DNA of 64,000 bases from Shinisaurus crocodilurus (taxonomy: Eukaryota; Chordata; Lepidosauria; Squamata; Shinisauridae): positions 24,411,817-24,475,816 of the forward strand of contig CM037879.1 of NCBI GenBank assembly GCA_021292165.1. The letters run 5' to 3'. Position numbers and translations under genes: made by a program. Position 1 is the stretch's first letter; each line of letters opens with the position of its first letter. Below the pieces are notes generated by a model that was not told the origin of the DNA, ran no database searches, and saw only the letters and a list, made by a program, of their open reading frames with translations. Below, piece by piece: positions 1 to 11,869 of the stretch.

Positions 1-44
1 ACTTGGGATCTTCCTGAAGGAGGCTGTCTGATGCAGTTAGAAGG

Positions 45-867
45 CTAGGGCCCTTCATATGTCTGAGTGAACCCCAAAGGTGTAGTTGGATCATTAAAAA
101 AGACAAGAAGAACAATGTCCTGGTTGAGATGGAGGGAAGAAACCAACTTCGGTAGAAAGGTCGGATCTGGTCTAAGCGCTCCCTTGTCTCTCTGAAGGAC
201 AGTAAATGTGGGTGGGGGTGGAATGGAAGGCAGCCAGCTCACCTGTTCTTCATACAGAAGTTCTGGCAATAAAGAATAGCATTATAAAGGTAAGCAGGTG
301 AAGGTCAGACATGTCCAAACCTTTTGAGCTTTTGCTATCGGGGTGGTCAAAATGAGAGGCTCCAGGTAGGGATAGGCTTGGAAACCAGAGGGTATAGGTT
401 CTTAAGACCCTTGAAGAATTGCTTTGTAATTGGATGAGAAAAAACTATATATGCCCTTGAATGACAGTGGAATGTGGGCAGGGCCGCTAAATAAACTCAA
501 AGCAATGACAAGGCAAATCCTCTCTTAGGAAGTTTCAAGAGGAACTGAAGAACATGATGAAGAGGACAGGCAACAGGATCAACCAGAACAAGGCATATTG
601 CAGGAATGCTCACCACTTTAGAGCATAAGATTGGCGGATACTGGGTTTTCTGGCTGCCAGTAAAACCTGTTCAATGTCTGACAGGATGAGCAAGGGCATC
701 AAATCTGCCAAGGTGTGAGTCAGAGTGATGTGAGATCCAGATGCCAAATGTGACCGTTCTGCTGGGTCAGGAGGGATGGCGAGTTGGGCAGTGTGAACCT
801 GACTCCAACAGGGACACCAGGGTGGCAAACCATGGTTGTCTGGGCCACCATGAAGTAATCGGAACAA
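45..867 (-). pseudogene. DIRS tyrosine recombinase, N-terminal remnant
   Basis: The frame 610-867 ends with ARKPSIRQSYALKW, the usual start of the DIRS recombinase core-binding domain. The frame 45-269 has FLPKLVSSLHLNQDIVL, a segment from the same protein. The catalytic R-H-R-Y part would lie left of the window. Confidence 0.5.
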
Positions 868-986
868 TGTCTGATCTGTCTCGCCTAATCTTGGCTAGGA
901 TCCTTGTGATGAGTAGAATTGGAGGGAAAGCATACAGAGGAACTGTGTCTCATCGACAGAGGAAAGCATTCTTCAGGGAAGAATGA

Positions 987-1716
987 TCAAAACCCACTCT
1001 GCTGCAGAAGAGGTTGCACTGAACATTCTTGGTGGCAAAGTGGTCGACTCGTGGTGTACCTCATAGTTGAAAAAGACTGCATGACCTTCCAGTCTAACAT
1101 CCACTTGTGCAACATCCCTTCTGATTGATTTAGAATGTCGGCCAGTGGGTTTTCCATCCCTGCTAGGTGGATGCCAAGCATGTCAACACCTGCTATGTGT
1201 TGGTCCTGATATGGTCCTGATCCCAGAGACCCAGAGGTAAGACACCATAGAATACTTGACCAGATACCCCCCTGTTTTTTATGTACCAAACAGTGGTGGA
1301 GTGGTTGTCCATTACAATTTGCACAATCCAGTTGCAGAGAATGGTTTCGAAGGCCATTAATGCTTTCTGGGCAGCTAATAATTCAAGACCATTGATACCT
1401 TTTCTCTTCTGGACACCATTTGGCATGGACTTGATATGGGCCACAATGTGCTCCCTAGCCCGAGCTTAAGGCATCGATGGTCACTATCTGGGACAGTTGT
1501 CTTTGAACAGAAAACCCCACCAGAGGTGGCATGGGACCATCCACCAGTGAAGGGAATTCTGGACCAAATTGGGTAGCAGTAGTCACATCTGAGATGAGTC
1601 CTGTTCCAGACAGAATGTGGTGAGCAACCATGCCTGGGGCAGTCGCATTCGAAGACTTGCAAATGGGGTGACGGAAGTGGTTGCTGCCATGAATCCAAGT
1701 AGGCATTTGATAGCAT
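987..1716 (-). pseudogene. DIRS RNase H remnant
   Basis: Frames at 1193-1444 and 987-1289 contain INGLELLAAQKALMAFE, VMDNHSTTVWYIKNRG and HLAGMENPLADILNQSE, the RNase H pattern of DIRS elements (E, D and a late D are visible). The two frames are joined by a shift, so the domain is broken. Confidence 0.65.
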
Positions 1717-1756
1717 AACCAGAGTCTGAACTTCGAAACATGATGAAGTGGATCAT

Positions 1757-2575
1757 CTAGATCAGGTTGCGAGTCCTCTCTAAAGGAAGGAATGTTCTGG
1801 CTTGTTCCAAGTCCAATATACTCCTAATGTAGTGGATCTGAGTGATTGGGATGAGGTGGGATTTGGGTACATTGACACAAAGGCGTAGATGTGAAAGGAG
1901 AAGAAGAGAAGATTGAAGGTGGGTAGAGAGTAGTGCACACGACTGAGCTACAATAAGCCAGTCATCGATATATGGCAATAAGTCTGTAATACCCTGCAAA
2001 TGGAGATGGATATCAACCACTGCTGTACACTTAGTGAAGACCCTAGGAGTGGTACTGAGGCCAAACAGTAATACCCAAAACTGGCAACACTGCTCACCAA
2101 TGGCAAACTGCAAATATTGACGATGCCAAGGGCAAATGGAAATGTGGAAATAAGCATCCTTAAGATCCACAGAGGTGAATCGGTCCCCTTCCTGGAGCAG
2201 AAGGAGAATGGTATTCAAGGTCAGGAACTCTTTGGAACTTTTAAAGTCAGATAAAGGAATTAAGTTATCTTAAGTCTAGAATGGGCTGGAGGCCCCCATC
2301 CTTTTTCTCCACCGTAAAGTAACCAGGCATGAATCCTGTGTTGCTGTTGAGAGGGTCAATTTGCTCAATGGCTCCTTTCTAGAGAAAGGAGGTGACCTCC
2401 TTTTCCAGTGAACAGAATTCAATCATGTACCTGTACTGCACAATGGCAAGGACCCATTTGTCAGCATTGATACAGTGCCAAGCCCCATAATACCTGCTTA
2501 AACGGGTGCTGAAGATTGGAAAGTCAGTTTCCTCAGGTCCCAGCAGGTCTAAGACACTGCTTCTGTCCATCACCT
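1757..2575 (-). pseudogene. DIRS reverse transcriptase remnant
   Basis: Starts near 2575 with the conserved segment around WVLAIVQYRYMIEF, then frames with GAIEQIDP and KKDGGLQPILDLR, and at 2218-1757 the palm: SVDLKDAYFHI, FGLSTTPRVFTKC and the catalytic YIDDWLI. Interrupted by a stop after the DLR motif and by a shift near 2240. LKDAYFHI and PRVFTK are characteristic of DIRS rather than of LTR-retrotransposon RTs. Confidence 0.75.
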
Positions 2576-2819
2576 TGCTTCTGATGCAACTGCTGTCTGT
2601 ATTGAGTCAAAGGAAAGGGTTGCTTAGACTGCTAGGATTCTGTCTTTCAAAAGGAGCAATCAGTGGAAGAGTACGCTGACGCTGATTGAGGTTGGCATTG
2701 AGACCTATTCTAGGGTCTAGTGCATGAATAGTAAGGTTGCTGGGCTGCACCAACACCCATCTTGTTTGCTGAGATCTTTATCTTACAGACATAATCTAAA
2801 GTTTCATCTGTGGTAGAAT

Positions 2820-3455
2820 TTAACAGACCCTCTCATCAAAGAGCATATCCTCTATACAAGATTGAGCTTCTTTGGTCAGACCCACAGATCTTAACCATGC
2901 ATGTCTCCATAGAGTGATTGTCCCCACAATGGATTTTATCCTGCGGTCTGCTATATGTTTGGCTGTATTGGCTTCGTTCGTAAAAGGACACACAATTTCT
3001 TTCTTGTTGTCTGGAAGATATTGAAGCAGAGAGACCATCTTCTGCCATAAGAAGAACTGGTATCGGGCCATACATGCTTGGCAATTTGTGATGCGGAACA
3101 GCAATGTGGGAGCAGAGTATTTTTTACGTCCCATCACATCCAGTTTGCGTCCTTCCTGGTTGATCGGGACCGAGTGAGGTTTCAAGGAAGCCTTGTTGTG
3201 GCCCAACTCAACAATAATGGATATTGGAGCTGGGTGCTGGAAAAGAAAAGTACAATTGTTGTGTTGGGCACAGTAGAGATTCTCCATCCATTTAGATGTC
3301 AGTGGTGCAGAAAGGAGTGTTTTCCAGAACTCTCTTGCTGCCCTGATAAATGAGGGAAGGACCAGTAATGTGACAGGTCCAATGGTCTTGGTCTGAACAA
3401 AATCCATTACTGGATTGTCCACTGGGGTATCCACTTGTTGGACTTCTAGTCCCAA
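2820..3455 (-). pseudogene. DIRS gag-like fragment
   Basis: Longest open piece of the element, 211 residues. It holds the gag C-terminal pattern of vertebrate DIRS elements: a GRK-x-Y segment (VMGRKKYSAPTLLFRITNCQ), a following ARYQFFLWQ, and near the end RHAWLRSVGLTKEAQ before a short acidic tail. Upstream, 3675-3902 is a proline- and serine-rich frame that probably belongs to the same gag. Family assignment is by recalled similarity. Confidence 0.65.
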
Positions 3456-4344
3456 GGATGTAGCCAGATGGATTAATTATTCAATCAGTATAGGGACAAT
3501 TGTCTTCCATTGGTGATGGTGGTGAATGACCTCCAACTCCCTGGTCAAGAGAGGAAGCTGAAGGCGGGGGGCAGGGCGGTCTCATTCTGATTTAGACAAG
3601 TTTGATTGATAGTTGTTGGGGTCTGATTCCAACTGTGTTGGTGGATCCAGTGGTCCCTTTGGAGTAGTCATGGTTCAAGTGACAGGAACTGACATTTGTG
3701 ATATTCCAGGTGTATAGCCTGGAGGAGGTCTTATGTAGGTAGGCCTGAAAGAGATGTACCCTGGGTTAGGGACGGTGGAACTGATACCAGTGAGCCAGCT
3801 GGAAGCGCCGTGGTTAAGATGACTGGTGCCTGAGGTACCAATGCAATTGGTTCCAATATTGGAAGTCTGGGCAGAGTTGCTGTGATGGAGTGAGGCATCC
3901 ACAAGAGTGCTGAACTATGCTATGGGGACCTTCTGGAGTAAGGCGAAGCCCCTCAAGATGGAGGAGGGCATGGTTCAAAGTACCATGGGCGTTCTCTGTA
4001 GCACCTTGCTGGAGAATCTCTCCTCAGTGACCTTTTGTCCCAAGAATGGGATGGAGAGCTAGAGTATCGGCTGTTATAAGGCTGTTGCTGGGAGGGCCCC
4101 CATCCCTTTCTCCATGCAGAAGTGATAATAGCTATCTTGAGCAGTAGTGAGTCAGGTGAATCCCTTCTGGAATCTGATAAACGAGTGTACTGTGGTGACA
4201 GTGCCCAATCCTCGACCCGAGATAACTGTTGATTGGGTGTGCAGTCAAAGAGTCTCTTATCTCTCCTCCTGACATAAAGCCTGTAATCTGGACCTGGTCC
4301 AGTGCTACTGGGGAGACCCGTGGAGGATTTTTGTAAAGGACCGC

Positions 4345-5030
4345 TGTGATGAAAGGGTTAACATCTAGCGTTGCCAGACAGAGTGGTCACGCCCGGCAAC
4401 CTATCGGGGCTTGCCTGCAGAAAGTTCTGAGGGGGGGGGGAAGCTTTGTATATATGTGCGTGTGTGGGATGAGAGGAGTTAGTTAGGGAGATGTGAGATG
4501 AGAGAAGTGAGTTAGGGGGATTCTAGTCAGTCAGTCAGATAAGAGTCATAAAGTTAATTCGACATAAACTATTGCCTTTATGGAAAAGAGGTTGTTCCTG
4601 TTTGAAGAAATGTTTTACTTAAGAAAATAAAGAACTACCGGTATTTGTTGGGTTACTGAAGAGACTGTCTGGTAACTGTTTCCATCCTGAAGCTCACTCA
4701 CCTAGTCACTTGGTACAGCTGCTAAGCATAAGCACCACGATAACCAGCAATGGTATTTTAACAGAGTTTATCTCCCACAGACAGATTGTCCGCTCGGGTT
4801 TGTCTGGGAGTGAGTGAAGACTTGTGACAGAGTTGGAACAGGGATAGTTTAAAATAGGGTGAACTAAGACCCTGGAGCTACCATATATCAGCCACTGGGT
4901 TAGTGAGGAAAGTGAACTAACAGCCAGGTGGTAGTGAGAGAAATAAAAGTAAATAACCGGCCACGTTATCGTCACAACCACTGCTGGTCCTATGCGCAGG
5001 TTCGGGGTTGAAAGGGTTAACCGGGGCTGG
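4345..5030. other. unassigned segment bounded by a repeated 12-mer
   Basis: GAAAGGGTTAAC occurs at about 4350 and again at about 5010. Between them are a G run, a TATATA stretch and an AATAAA near 4626, features that would suit a solo LTR, but neither TG...CA ends nor a clear target duplication can be shown. No coding sequence is recognised. Confidence 0.25.
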
Positions 5031-5944
5031 GAAAACTCTTCTTACGCGGCTTCCCAAGCACTTAGAACGAGACTGTGACCTATTTTTGACAATGGAATAG
5101 CGAATGAATGAACTTACTACACTGTTTATAGGTAAACAGGTTTATTGAGGTGTATCAAAACAAACAGATAAGCGTTCCTTGAACTTAATGAGGCGTGCAA
5201 GCCTCTAGTTGCTTTTGTAAGAGCTGAGCCAAGGCAGAGCAATACAGGGGTTACCTTAGAATGAACCAAATCCCTTGAAAGCCAGAGCTTGCCCGCGATT
5301 GGATTTCCAGCTTGTTCAACGGGGGCTTCCCGGGGTTGAGTCCTAGTGTCCGGACAGCCTTGTGCCCACCGACCAACAACCACCTGGGGCTTGGAGACCC
5401 ACACTTTACCTCCTGCCTCACTCCCCCCTCCCCTCCTGCCTTCAGGGGGAAACCGGTTTTTCTAGTTGCCTTCCCTGTGCCCTAGATACTTGGCGGTACT
5501 TGACAGCTCTTTGAGACTGCCCAGCACTTGGCACCCTTCCTGTGCCCGAAGGTTGTTGAGCTACTGGGGAATGTGCAGTTGGCCCCATGGAGGTGAATGT
5601 ATGCAGATGGCCAGGCTACCCGGTGGCTGCGTCTGCCCTAGGCAGAGTCCTTGCTGATTGAGGTGGGAGGGGGGTTGTCTGAGCTAGCTTTCTCTCCACA
5701 ATTTTACATCATGGGAATGGGTGATAACAAAAGCAGTGACGGTGGTGGTGGCTGAGGTGGTTCCTGTTGCGGAATGGCTGTGTCATCATGAGAAACAGGA
5801 GACAGCAAGGGTGTTGGTGAAAGCGCAGTTATGTCAGCCAGCGAGATTGTTAATGGGGACTAGTCAATATGATCATAAGCTAGTGCTCTGTGGTCTTTTC
5901 AGTGCCTGGTGAACACCTCCCCCCCCCCACTTTTTAGTCCTTCA
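5031..5944. other. intergenic, nothing recognised
   Basis: No gene or known repeat is visible. The open frames are short and without motifs. Confidence 0.5.
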
Positions 5945-6059
5945 GGGCACAAGCCTATTTGTGTTTAGACAGAGAAAAGGCCTACAACTCCCAGCATGCC
6001 CTGGGGCATGCTGGGAGTTATAGGCCCTTTCTCTGTCTAAAGATGCATAAAATTGCGCA
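5945..6059. mobile_element. palindromic MITE, TTAA-type family
   Basis: Near-perfect palindrome flanked on both sides by TTCA (5941-5944 and 6060-6063). It carries the family parts: a TTTAGACAGA arm, then CCTACAACTCCCAGCATGCC and its inverse. Confidence 0.8.
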
Positions 6060-6079
6060 TTCAGATCTTTCCCTGCCGC

Positions 6080-6215
6080 TGGTTTTTACTCTAGTATTAT
6101 TCTGTTTTAAACTTTTAAAGATTTTGTATTACGTTTTGTCTTGTTGTCTTTGGGTTTTTTTTAATTTCCGTGAACCGCCCAGAGAACTCTGGCTATTGGG
6201 CAGTAGAGAAATGTA
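6080..6215 (+). repeat. L2/CR1-like LINE 3' end
   Basis: Ends in the common reptile LINE tail 'GAACCGCCCAGAGAACTCTG...GGGCAGTA...AAATGTAAT', also present at 43620-43665 and 53880-53920. Confidence 0.6.
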
Positions 6216-8266
6216 ATACATACATCTGGAAACTAGGTTCTATTTTAGCTCTATTGAGCTTGCTCCAGTGAGCGAACCTCCTAAAATAAGGCTTCTGCAA
6301 AAACACCCTCACACACATAACTAACGCTTGTCAGAATCCAAGCTATTTTCAGGCATGTGAGAATTCTGGATGTGAAGGGGGGACACACACAGTAATTTGT
6401 ACTGGTGGAAGTCATTTGAAGCTCTGGAGTCCCTGTTAAAAATTGTATGTTTTTATTGCAAGTCTTGTGCCCCTCCCATGGGTGGTGTGTTACTGTTTAC
6501 CAAACGCTGCAGGCAAAATCGAGTTCCCGTGTGTTTAGTAATGATCCGTCCTCCAGTTGCAGAGCTCTGCAACTGCTGAAAGAGAGTTTAATTAATACTC
6601 AGCTGAATTCCTGCTGTTGTGGGGAAGAGGCTGCTCCTGCCATCACGGCACATTACCTCGGCACATTACCTCGAAAGTCAAAGTCACTCTGGGAATATGC
6701 AGCTATCAATGATGCCCTGGTCTGTAATCGCCTCATCTGGTTAAAAATAGGTAACTAATATTATGACAAATTCCAGAGGAGGTAGCAGCCAGGTGTCCTC
6801 TTTTACAGAGGACTGCCCTCTATTTGAAGGGCCGTCTTGTTCAATTCCATTTTAAAGATAAAGAACCATCGATAAAGAACTGTTGCCCAATGATTAGTAC
6901 CTGGTCACAGTCTTCCACACCAAGCTGACATGACCTGTATTTCTATTAAAATAAAAATAATTATTTCTAGATGTGCAACTATTCATATACATTAGCATAT
7001 GCAAATCAGTGTGCTTTTTGTCCTCTTTTTTGGCGATGCATGTCCTCTGCTTTGACGATCCACAAGTGCCCCAACCCTAATAGAGGCTGGTGCCCAACAA
7101 GGGGAGATTGAGTCTCTTTCCTGTTATTTTATTATAGCTACTTGTAAAGGAGATTGGGAATGTTTGTTATGCCCATCGTTAGGCTCTTTTCCAATATTGA
7201 TCTGATGAATCTCTTCTTGCCTTTTGCTTAGGTTAGTCTAAAGTTAGTGTAATCTTAAGGGCTGCAAAGTTTTAAAATTTTATTAATACTAGACCTCCAA
7301 AGGTGTGAATCAAATGTAGGTATTTGTGTTCTCATTGAGGTTGTATTAGTTTTGTTTGTATGGTTGGTTGTCTAATAAACTGATGACGATGAACAACAAA
7401 TATAGTATGGCACAAGTTTTTCTTGGCTGCACCCTACTTTATCAGATACATTAAATGTTATCCTCAGTCGGCAGATCATACTTACACACACAGCAGAGGG
7501 TGGGAGTGGGATTGATAATCTCTAAACAGCCTTTCCTTCTTTTCCTATAGCCTCATCCCATTACAATTGCTGTCCTGTAATATGTGAACCAATCTGTGAA
7601 GAATATTTTGAAACCAAATCAGTAAAAACAAGTGAGTTATGCTGGGACTCCTCTCAGAAGAGGCCTGCTGGATCCACCCACTGTCCATTCATGATCAGCG
7701 TTCCCTTTACAAATGTGTGCTCAGGATGGTGGTAGCAATTCCTCCTTGTTCTTTGTTCTGAGGTCCTGGCACTCTGAGGTAGTCTGTCTTGGAACACAGA
7801 GGTACCGGTTTTGGCCATTGTGGCCAATAGACTTTGTGCCAGAGATTGAAAACAGCACTCCGCAGCAGGGGTTTGTGCACCACTAACAATCTTACTGTGT
7901 GGAGTGCAGACCCTAGACAAGAGTGTTGGATGCATTCATAGAATGCATAGAGTGGTGCTCTCAGGACAGGACTTTGGGGTGGCAGGCCCTTTCTCAGCAG
8001 AATGAACCCTGATGTGGTCTCAATAGGAATTTGGGACCCCCGCACTTGCTATCTGCAATGAGAGGAAAGTTGCCATTGGCACCATTGGGAACTTTCCTCC
8101 ATAGGCATATAGTGGGTTGGATCCAGATTAGCTCAACAGGTGTCATTATTATAAGCAGTGCAATTTTGAGGCTTAAAATTGAACCTTTTTTTTGGTGACA
8201 ACTCATCTTAGCTAAAGGGGCACTTCTGCACCCCTCTAATAAATGTCTAATTTGGTCCTCGGTCTC
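6216..8266. other. intergenic, no assigned gene
   Basis: Contains one exon-like stretch at 7556-7628 (+) with polypyrimidine-AG before it and GTGAGT after it, but the 26-residue frame is not recognised. The rest, including the minus-strand frames at 7654-8045, shows no known domain or repeat. Confidence 0.4.
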
Positions 8267-8270
8267 TTAG

Positions 8271-8376
8271 GGTGCAATCCTATGCATGTTTAGACAGAAA
8301 AAAAGGCCTACAGCTCCCAGCATGTCCTAGCCAGCATAGCTGGCCTTTTAGTCTAAACGTGCATAGGATTGTGCCT
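8271..8376. mobile_element. palindromic MITE, TTAA-type family
   Basis: Flanked by TTAG on both sides (8267-8270 and 8377-8380). Terminal sequence GGTGCAATCCTATGCATG and the TTTAGACAGA arm. A second, truncated copy starts directly after it at 8381 and runs to about 8430. Confidence 0.8.
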
Positions 8377-8430
8377 TTAGGGTGCAATGCTATCTATGCA
8401 TATTTAGACAGAAAAAACTCCTACAACTCC

Positions 8431-9288
8431 ATGCCCCTGTGAAATGCTAGCATTTGCACCCTTAGCCACTATATTATGCCAGCGTTCATAATGCAGCAAT
8501 TCCATAATTCAACACAAGGCACCAGAAATACAAGACTGATGTTCATGGTTTTTAATAATTTTGAAAGCACGGGGATAACAGTAATATATCATAAACACAC
8601 ACACACACACATGCAAACTCAAAGTCCCACAGTTACGGTAGTTTTGAAAGAAGTATGATAGTGACAAGTACATTGATTTTGCAAGCAACGGAGCATTTCT
8701 GTCAGTCAGAACTTAAGCAGCACCTTGCAGGCCACTCCTTGGTTGAAGAGACGCCGTCTTGGGAGTAGGAGTCGCTCAGAATGTTGAAATACGGACCATG
8801 AAAAAGAAAAATCTCAGCGATTTTCGAGCGCACCTAAATTCTCCAAAAAACACTTCGAAGTTCATTTTGGCTTGCTCCCATTTGTGCCGTTTTTCGGCTC
8901 ATTTGAATGGGAAAAGTGCACATTTCTGTGCATGTTTTTCAAAAGTGCACATTTCCCCCATTGACTAAAGTGTGAACATGTGCAGTTTTTAATGTGCATT
9001 TCAAAGTACACTTTTTTTTTTTTAAAGTGCATTTTTCAAACATGATTGCAAATTCAAGAATTTTCGAGTGTTAATGGCCAACACGGGCACAGTGCAAAAC
9101 ACACACGAGAGGGGAATGTCTGTATGCATGCAACATTTTATGCTCAAGTCTTGAGATATGATAGGGCTTTATCATTCGAAATAAGAAACATTCCTGATTG
9201 CTTAAAGTAAGTTTAAATAAGAATAACAACAATGCAAACCCACAGAATTTCTTTAGTAAAGCATTACACGCACAGGGGGGACATTTCA
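8431..9288. other. intergenic, (CA)n and GTGCA-rich sequence
   Basis: A short (CA)n tract lies at about 8593-8612. From 8880 to 9050 the motif 'AGTGCACATTT' recurs irregularly. No gene is seen. Confidence 0.45.
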
Positions 9289-9375
9289 GAGTGCAGCCCT
9301 GTGCATGTCTACTCAGAAGTAAGCCCCACTGAGTTCAATGGGGCTTACAGGTAAGTGTGTATAGGATTGCAGCCT
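9289..9375. mobile_element. short TTAA-type MITE, second subfamily
   Basis: Ends GAGTGCAGCCCTGTGCATG and, inverted, GGCTGCAATCCTATACAC; the centre is a small palindrome with CCCACTGAGTTCAATGGGG. The ends resemble the GGTGCAATCCTA ends of the larger family. Confidence 0.6.
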
Positions 9376-10302
9376 AAATTTTGTTCCTTTCTTTGGAGTT
9401 CTAAATGGGGGAAGTAAGACAAAGACATATAAACCCTGAAGTGTTATCAACCTATAAACAAAGCCATCAAGGATGAGTTTAACAGAATTCCTACTAAAAC
9501 ACAAAAGTTGTGTTCTCTGGGAACTCCTCAATTACATTTGTTCTGCCTTTGATAAAATGAATAAAATGCATATGATGTACGTATATACTCCAGCCCACCA
9601 AGTCAGCGCACCTGTGTGCTCCTGCTCCTGTAAAGGCTCTCCCATTCACTTCAATGGAAGGACAGATTTAGACGTGCAAAGGAAGGCACACAGAATGTTT
9701 TTTTTTTCTAAGAACAATAATGGAATAGGCCTACTGAGTATCATGGAGATTGCTGAGGCTAGCCCTTGTCTCAAACGCCGTTAATGCTGGTTTATATGTG
9801 CATCTTCATCAACCGATGACCGCAACACCAAGTGTTGGTGTGCATGTATGAATGGGTTGTTGTGAACTTTGCCAAACCCTTGGGCTTATATCCAATGTTG
9901 TCCATCCACCAGTGGAATGGAAACTGCTGGTGGAAACGATTCCCCCTCCTCTCCTGCAGCCCACCACATCCTTCCTAAATTTGGGTGACCTCTGTAGCAG
10001 ATTTGGGAGGCATGGGGGAATGGAAGTCTGCTTGCGGGACATTGGATGGAGCCCTCTGTAAATGTCCTCTATATTCAAATGTTTCCAATTGTTTGTGATA
10101 AACTTGCTGCTGTTTTAATTGTATGGTCCTTACTTCCTGGAATGATTAAGATGGAACAACATTCACCATTTCTATGGGACTTTACAGACCCAATTTGCAA
10201 GGAAAGGATGGAAGGGACTCTTATGACCTTATAGGGACCCGAGCATGGAACAACTGTCTGTCCCTAGCCTTCAATATTTTAAAAACATTTTTATCCGGTG
10301 AA
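9376..10302. other. intergenic, nothing recognised
   Basis: No gene or confident repeat was recognised in this stretch. Confidence 0.4.
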
Positions 10303-10556
10303 TGGTATTTTATTTATTTATTTATTTATTATATTTATACCCCGCCTTTTTTCCTGCAAGGAACCCAAGGCGGCTTACATAATAATCCTCCTCCTCCTCT
10401 CCATGTTATCCTCACAACAACCCTATGAGGTAGGTGAGGCTGAGAGTCAGTGACTGGCCCAAAGTCACCCAGTGAGTTTCATGGCCGAGTGGGGACTAGA
10501 ACCCGGATCTTCCGATTCCTAGTCCAACACTCACCACTACGCCACACTGGCTTTCA
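10303..10556 (-). repeat. tRNA-derived SINE (Sauria-SINE-like)
   Basis: Reverse orientation. It reads from a tRNA-like head (GTGGCGTAGTGGTGAGTGTT, then a box-B-like GGTTC equivalent) through 'GTGACTTTGGGCCAGTCAC' and 'AGGGTTGTTGTGAGGATAA' to a TAAATA tail at 10303-10330. A partial forward copy of the same family follows at about 10590-10745. Confidence 0.75.
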
Positions 10557-10559
10557 CAC

Positions 10560-11160
10560 TGGTATTACATTTGGAGATAAAATGTTCAGGTTTACACCCC
10601 AGAGACAGCCATGTCTGGTGGCCTTAGGCAAGTCACTCTCTCTTGGTCCTATTTACCTACTTTCAGTCTTAGGGAACACATGTAGCCAACCTTGCAGGGT
10701 TATTGTGAGGATGAGTGAGTTAAGAAAATGCTTTTACCACCAATAAGTCTTAGGGAGATGACCAGCTATAGGCACAATCCAGTTACAGTTAGCTGTGATT
10801 CAGGCTGTGATCCTTCTATCTTACAAGGAAGTAAATCCCACTGAACTAAGTAACTTACTTCTGATTAAAACTGTTTAGGACTGAGCTTCATGTTAGCCAA
10901 AGTGAACTTCTGCTGGATTGTGGCCAAAAATGTTAACAGCTTAGTAGGGGTGGGGGTGTACAATTCTATTTATTTAGTAAGTTGACTAGAGACTATTCTT
11001 CTCTTATCCCTTAGGCTCTAATCTCAGTGCTAGGAAATTCAGTATATTAGGTGTCTAATTGGTAATACTAAACTTAAAAGCAAGTATCAAGCAATAGAGA
11101 GAAACTAAAAAGGGTAAAATGTAGTGTAAGAGGGTTAGATCACTATCAGTGATGTGTAAA
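10560..11160. other. intergenic with SINE piece and decayed MITE
   Basis: 10590-10745 is a SINE 3' part. 10765-10925 is a weak inverted repeat with ends CACAATCCAG and CTGGATTGTG. Otherwise nothing is seen. Confidence 0.4.
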
Positions 11161-11176
11161 CATTAAGGAGTATTCA

Positions 11177-11293
11177 GGTGCAATCCTATGCATGTTTAGA
11201 AAGAAAATGTCCTACAACTCCCAGCATGCCCCAGCCAGCCATGCTGGGAGTTGTAGGATGTTTTTCTGTCTAAACATGCATAGGATTATGCCC
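11177..11293. mobile_element. palindromic MITE, TTAA-type family
   Basis: GGTGCAATCCTATGCATG end, TTTAGA-AGAAA arm and the CCTACAACTCCCAGCATGCC core in both orientations. The flanks are TTCA and TTAT. Confidence 0.8.
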
Positions 11294-11728
11294 TTATTAT
11301 TGTCACAGACATAGTTGTGGACACATGAGTTGCTTAGCCCATCAGTATTGGGCAGTGAGGAAAGATAAAATAAGCCCTGGTGGATTAAAAAAAAAAAGTT
11401 GCAGCATGAATGGTATTTTGGAGGAATCTGAAAAAGTCTAATACGTGATCCGATTTGCTGACTCCTACAGTTGGGAGGGCTACAGGGGCAGCAAACTCTC
11501 CCTCCAGACATACGGTATTTCTCATTTAGCCCACACGTCTGACCAGAAACATAGCACAGCATAATGAATTGTAGAAAATTGTCCCCAACATTACAGTAGA
11601 ATTAATATTTGATTTTTTAAATTAAAAATGTAAAAGTTTGCATGTGTGTTCCTTCCTCCACCCCTAAATAAATAAATGCCTCCCAAGGGAAGGAATGCAG
11701 TTTTCCAGCCTGCAAGCCTGAGAACTTG

Positions 11729-11839
11729 GGGAACAGTCCTATGCATGTTTAGGCAGAAAAGAGTTCTGCAACTTCCAACATGCCCCAGCCAGCCATTCTA
11801 GGGCTTTCCTTTTGTCTAAACACACACAGGACTGCGCCC
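11729..11839. mobile_element. diverged TTAA-type palindromic MITE
   Basis: Same layout as the copy at 11177-11293 but more diverged. TTAA directly follows the right end. Confidence 0.65.
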
Positions 11840-11869
11840 TTAAAGGACCATCATCTGTCTCTTTTTAGA

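Larger units (their letters stand above)
1..4330 (-). mobile_element. decayed DIRS retrotransposon, left part off window
   Basis: On the minus strand, in order from high to low coordinates, there are pieces of a DIRS element: gag (about 4330-2820), reverse transcriptase (about 2575-1750), RNase H (about 1720-1130) and the beginning of a tyrosine recombinase (about 870 down to the left edge). The gag-RT-RH-YR order and lack of LTRs distinguish DIRS from gypsy, BEL or copia. Many stops and shifts break every domain, so it is not active. Its left boundary is outside the window. Confidence 0.8.

Noticed and set aside
4345..5030. Solo LTR
   Set aside because: Has AATAAA and a repeated 12-mer at its borders, but no TG...CA ends or short target duplication could be shown; left as unassigned.
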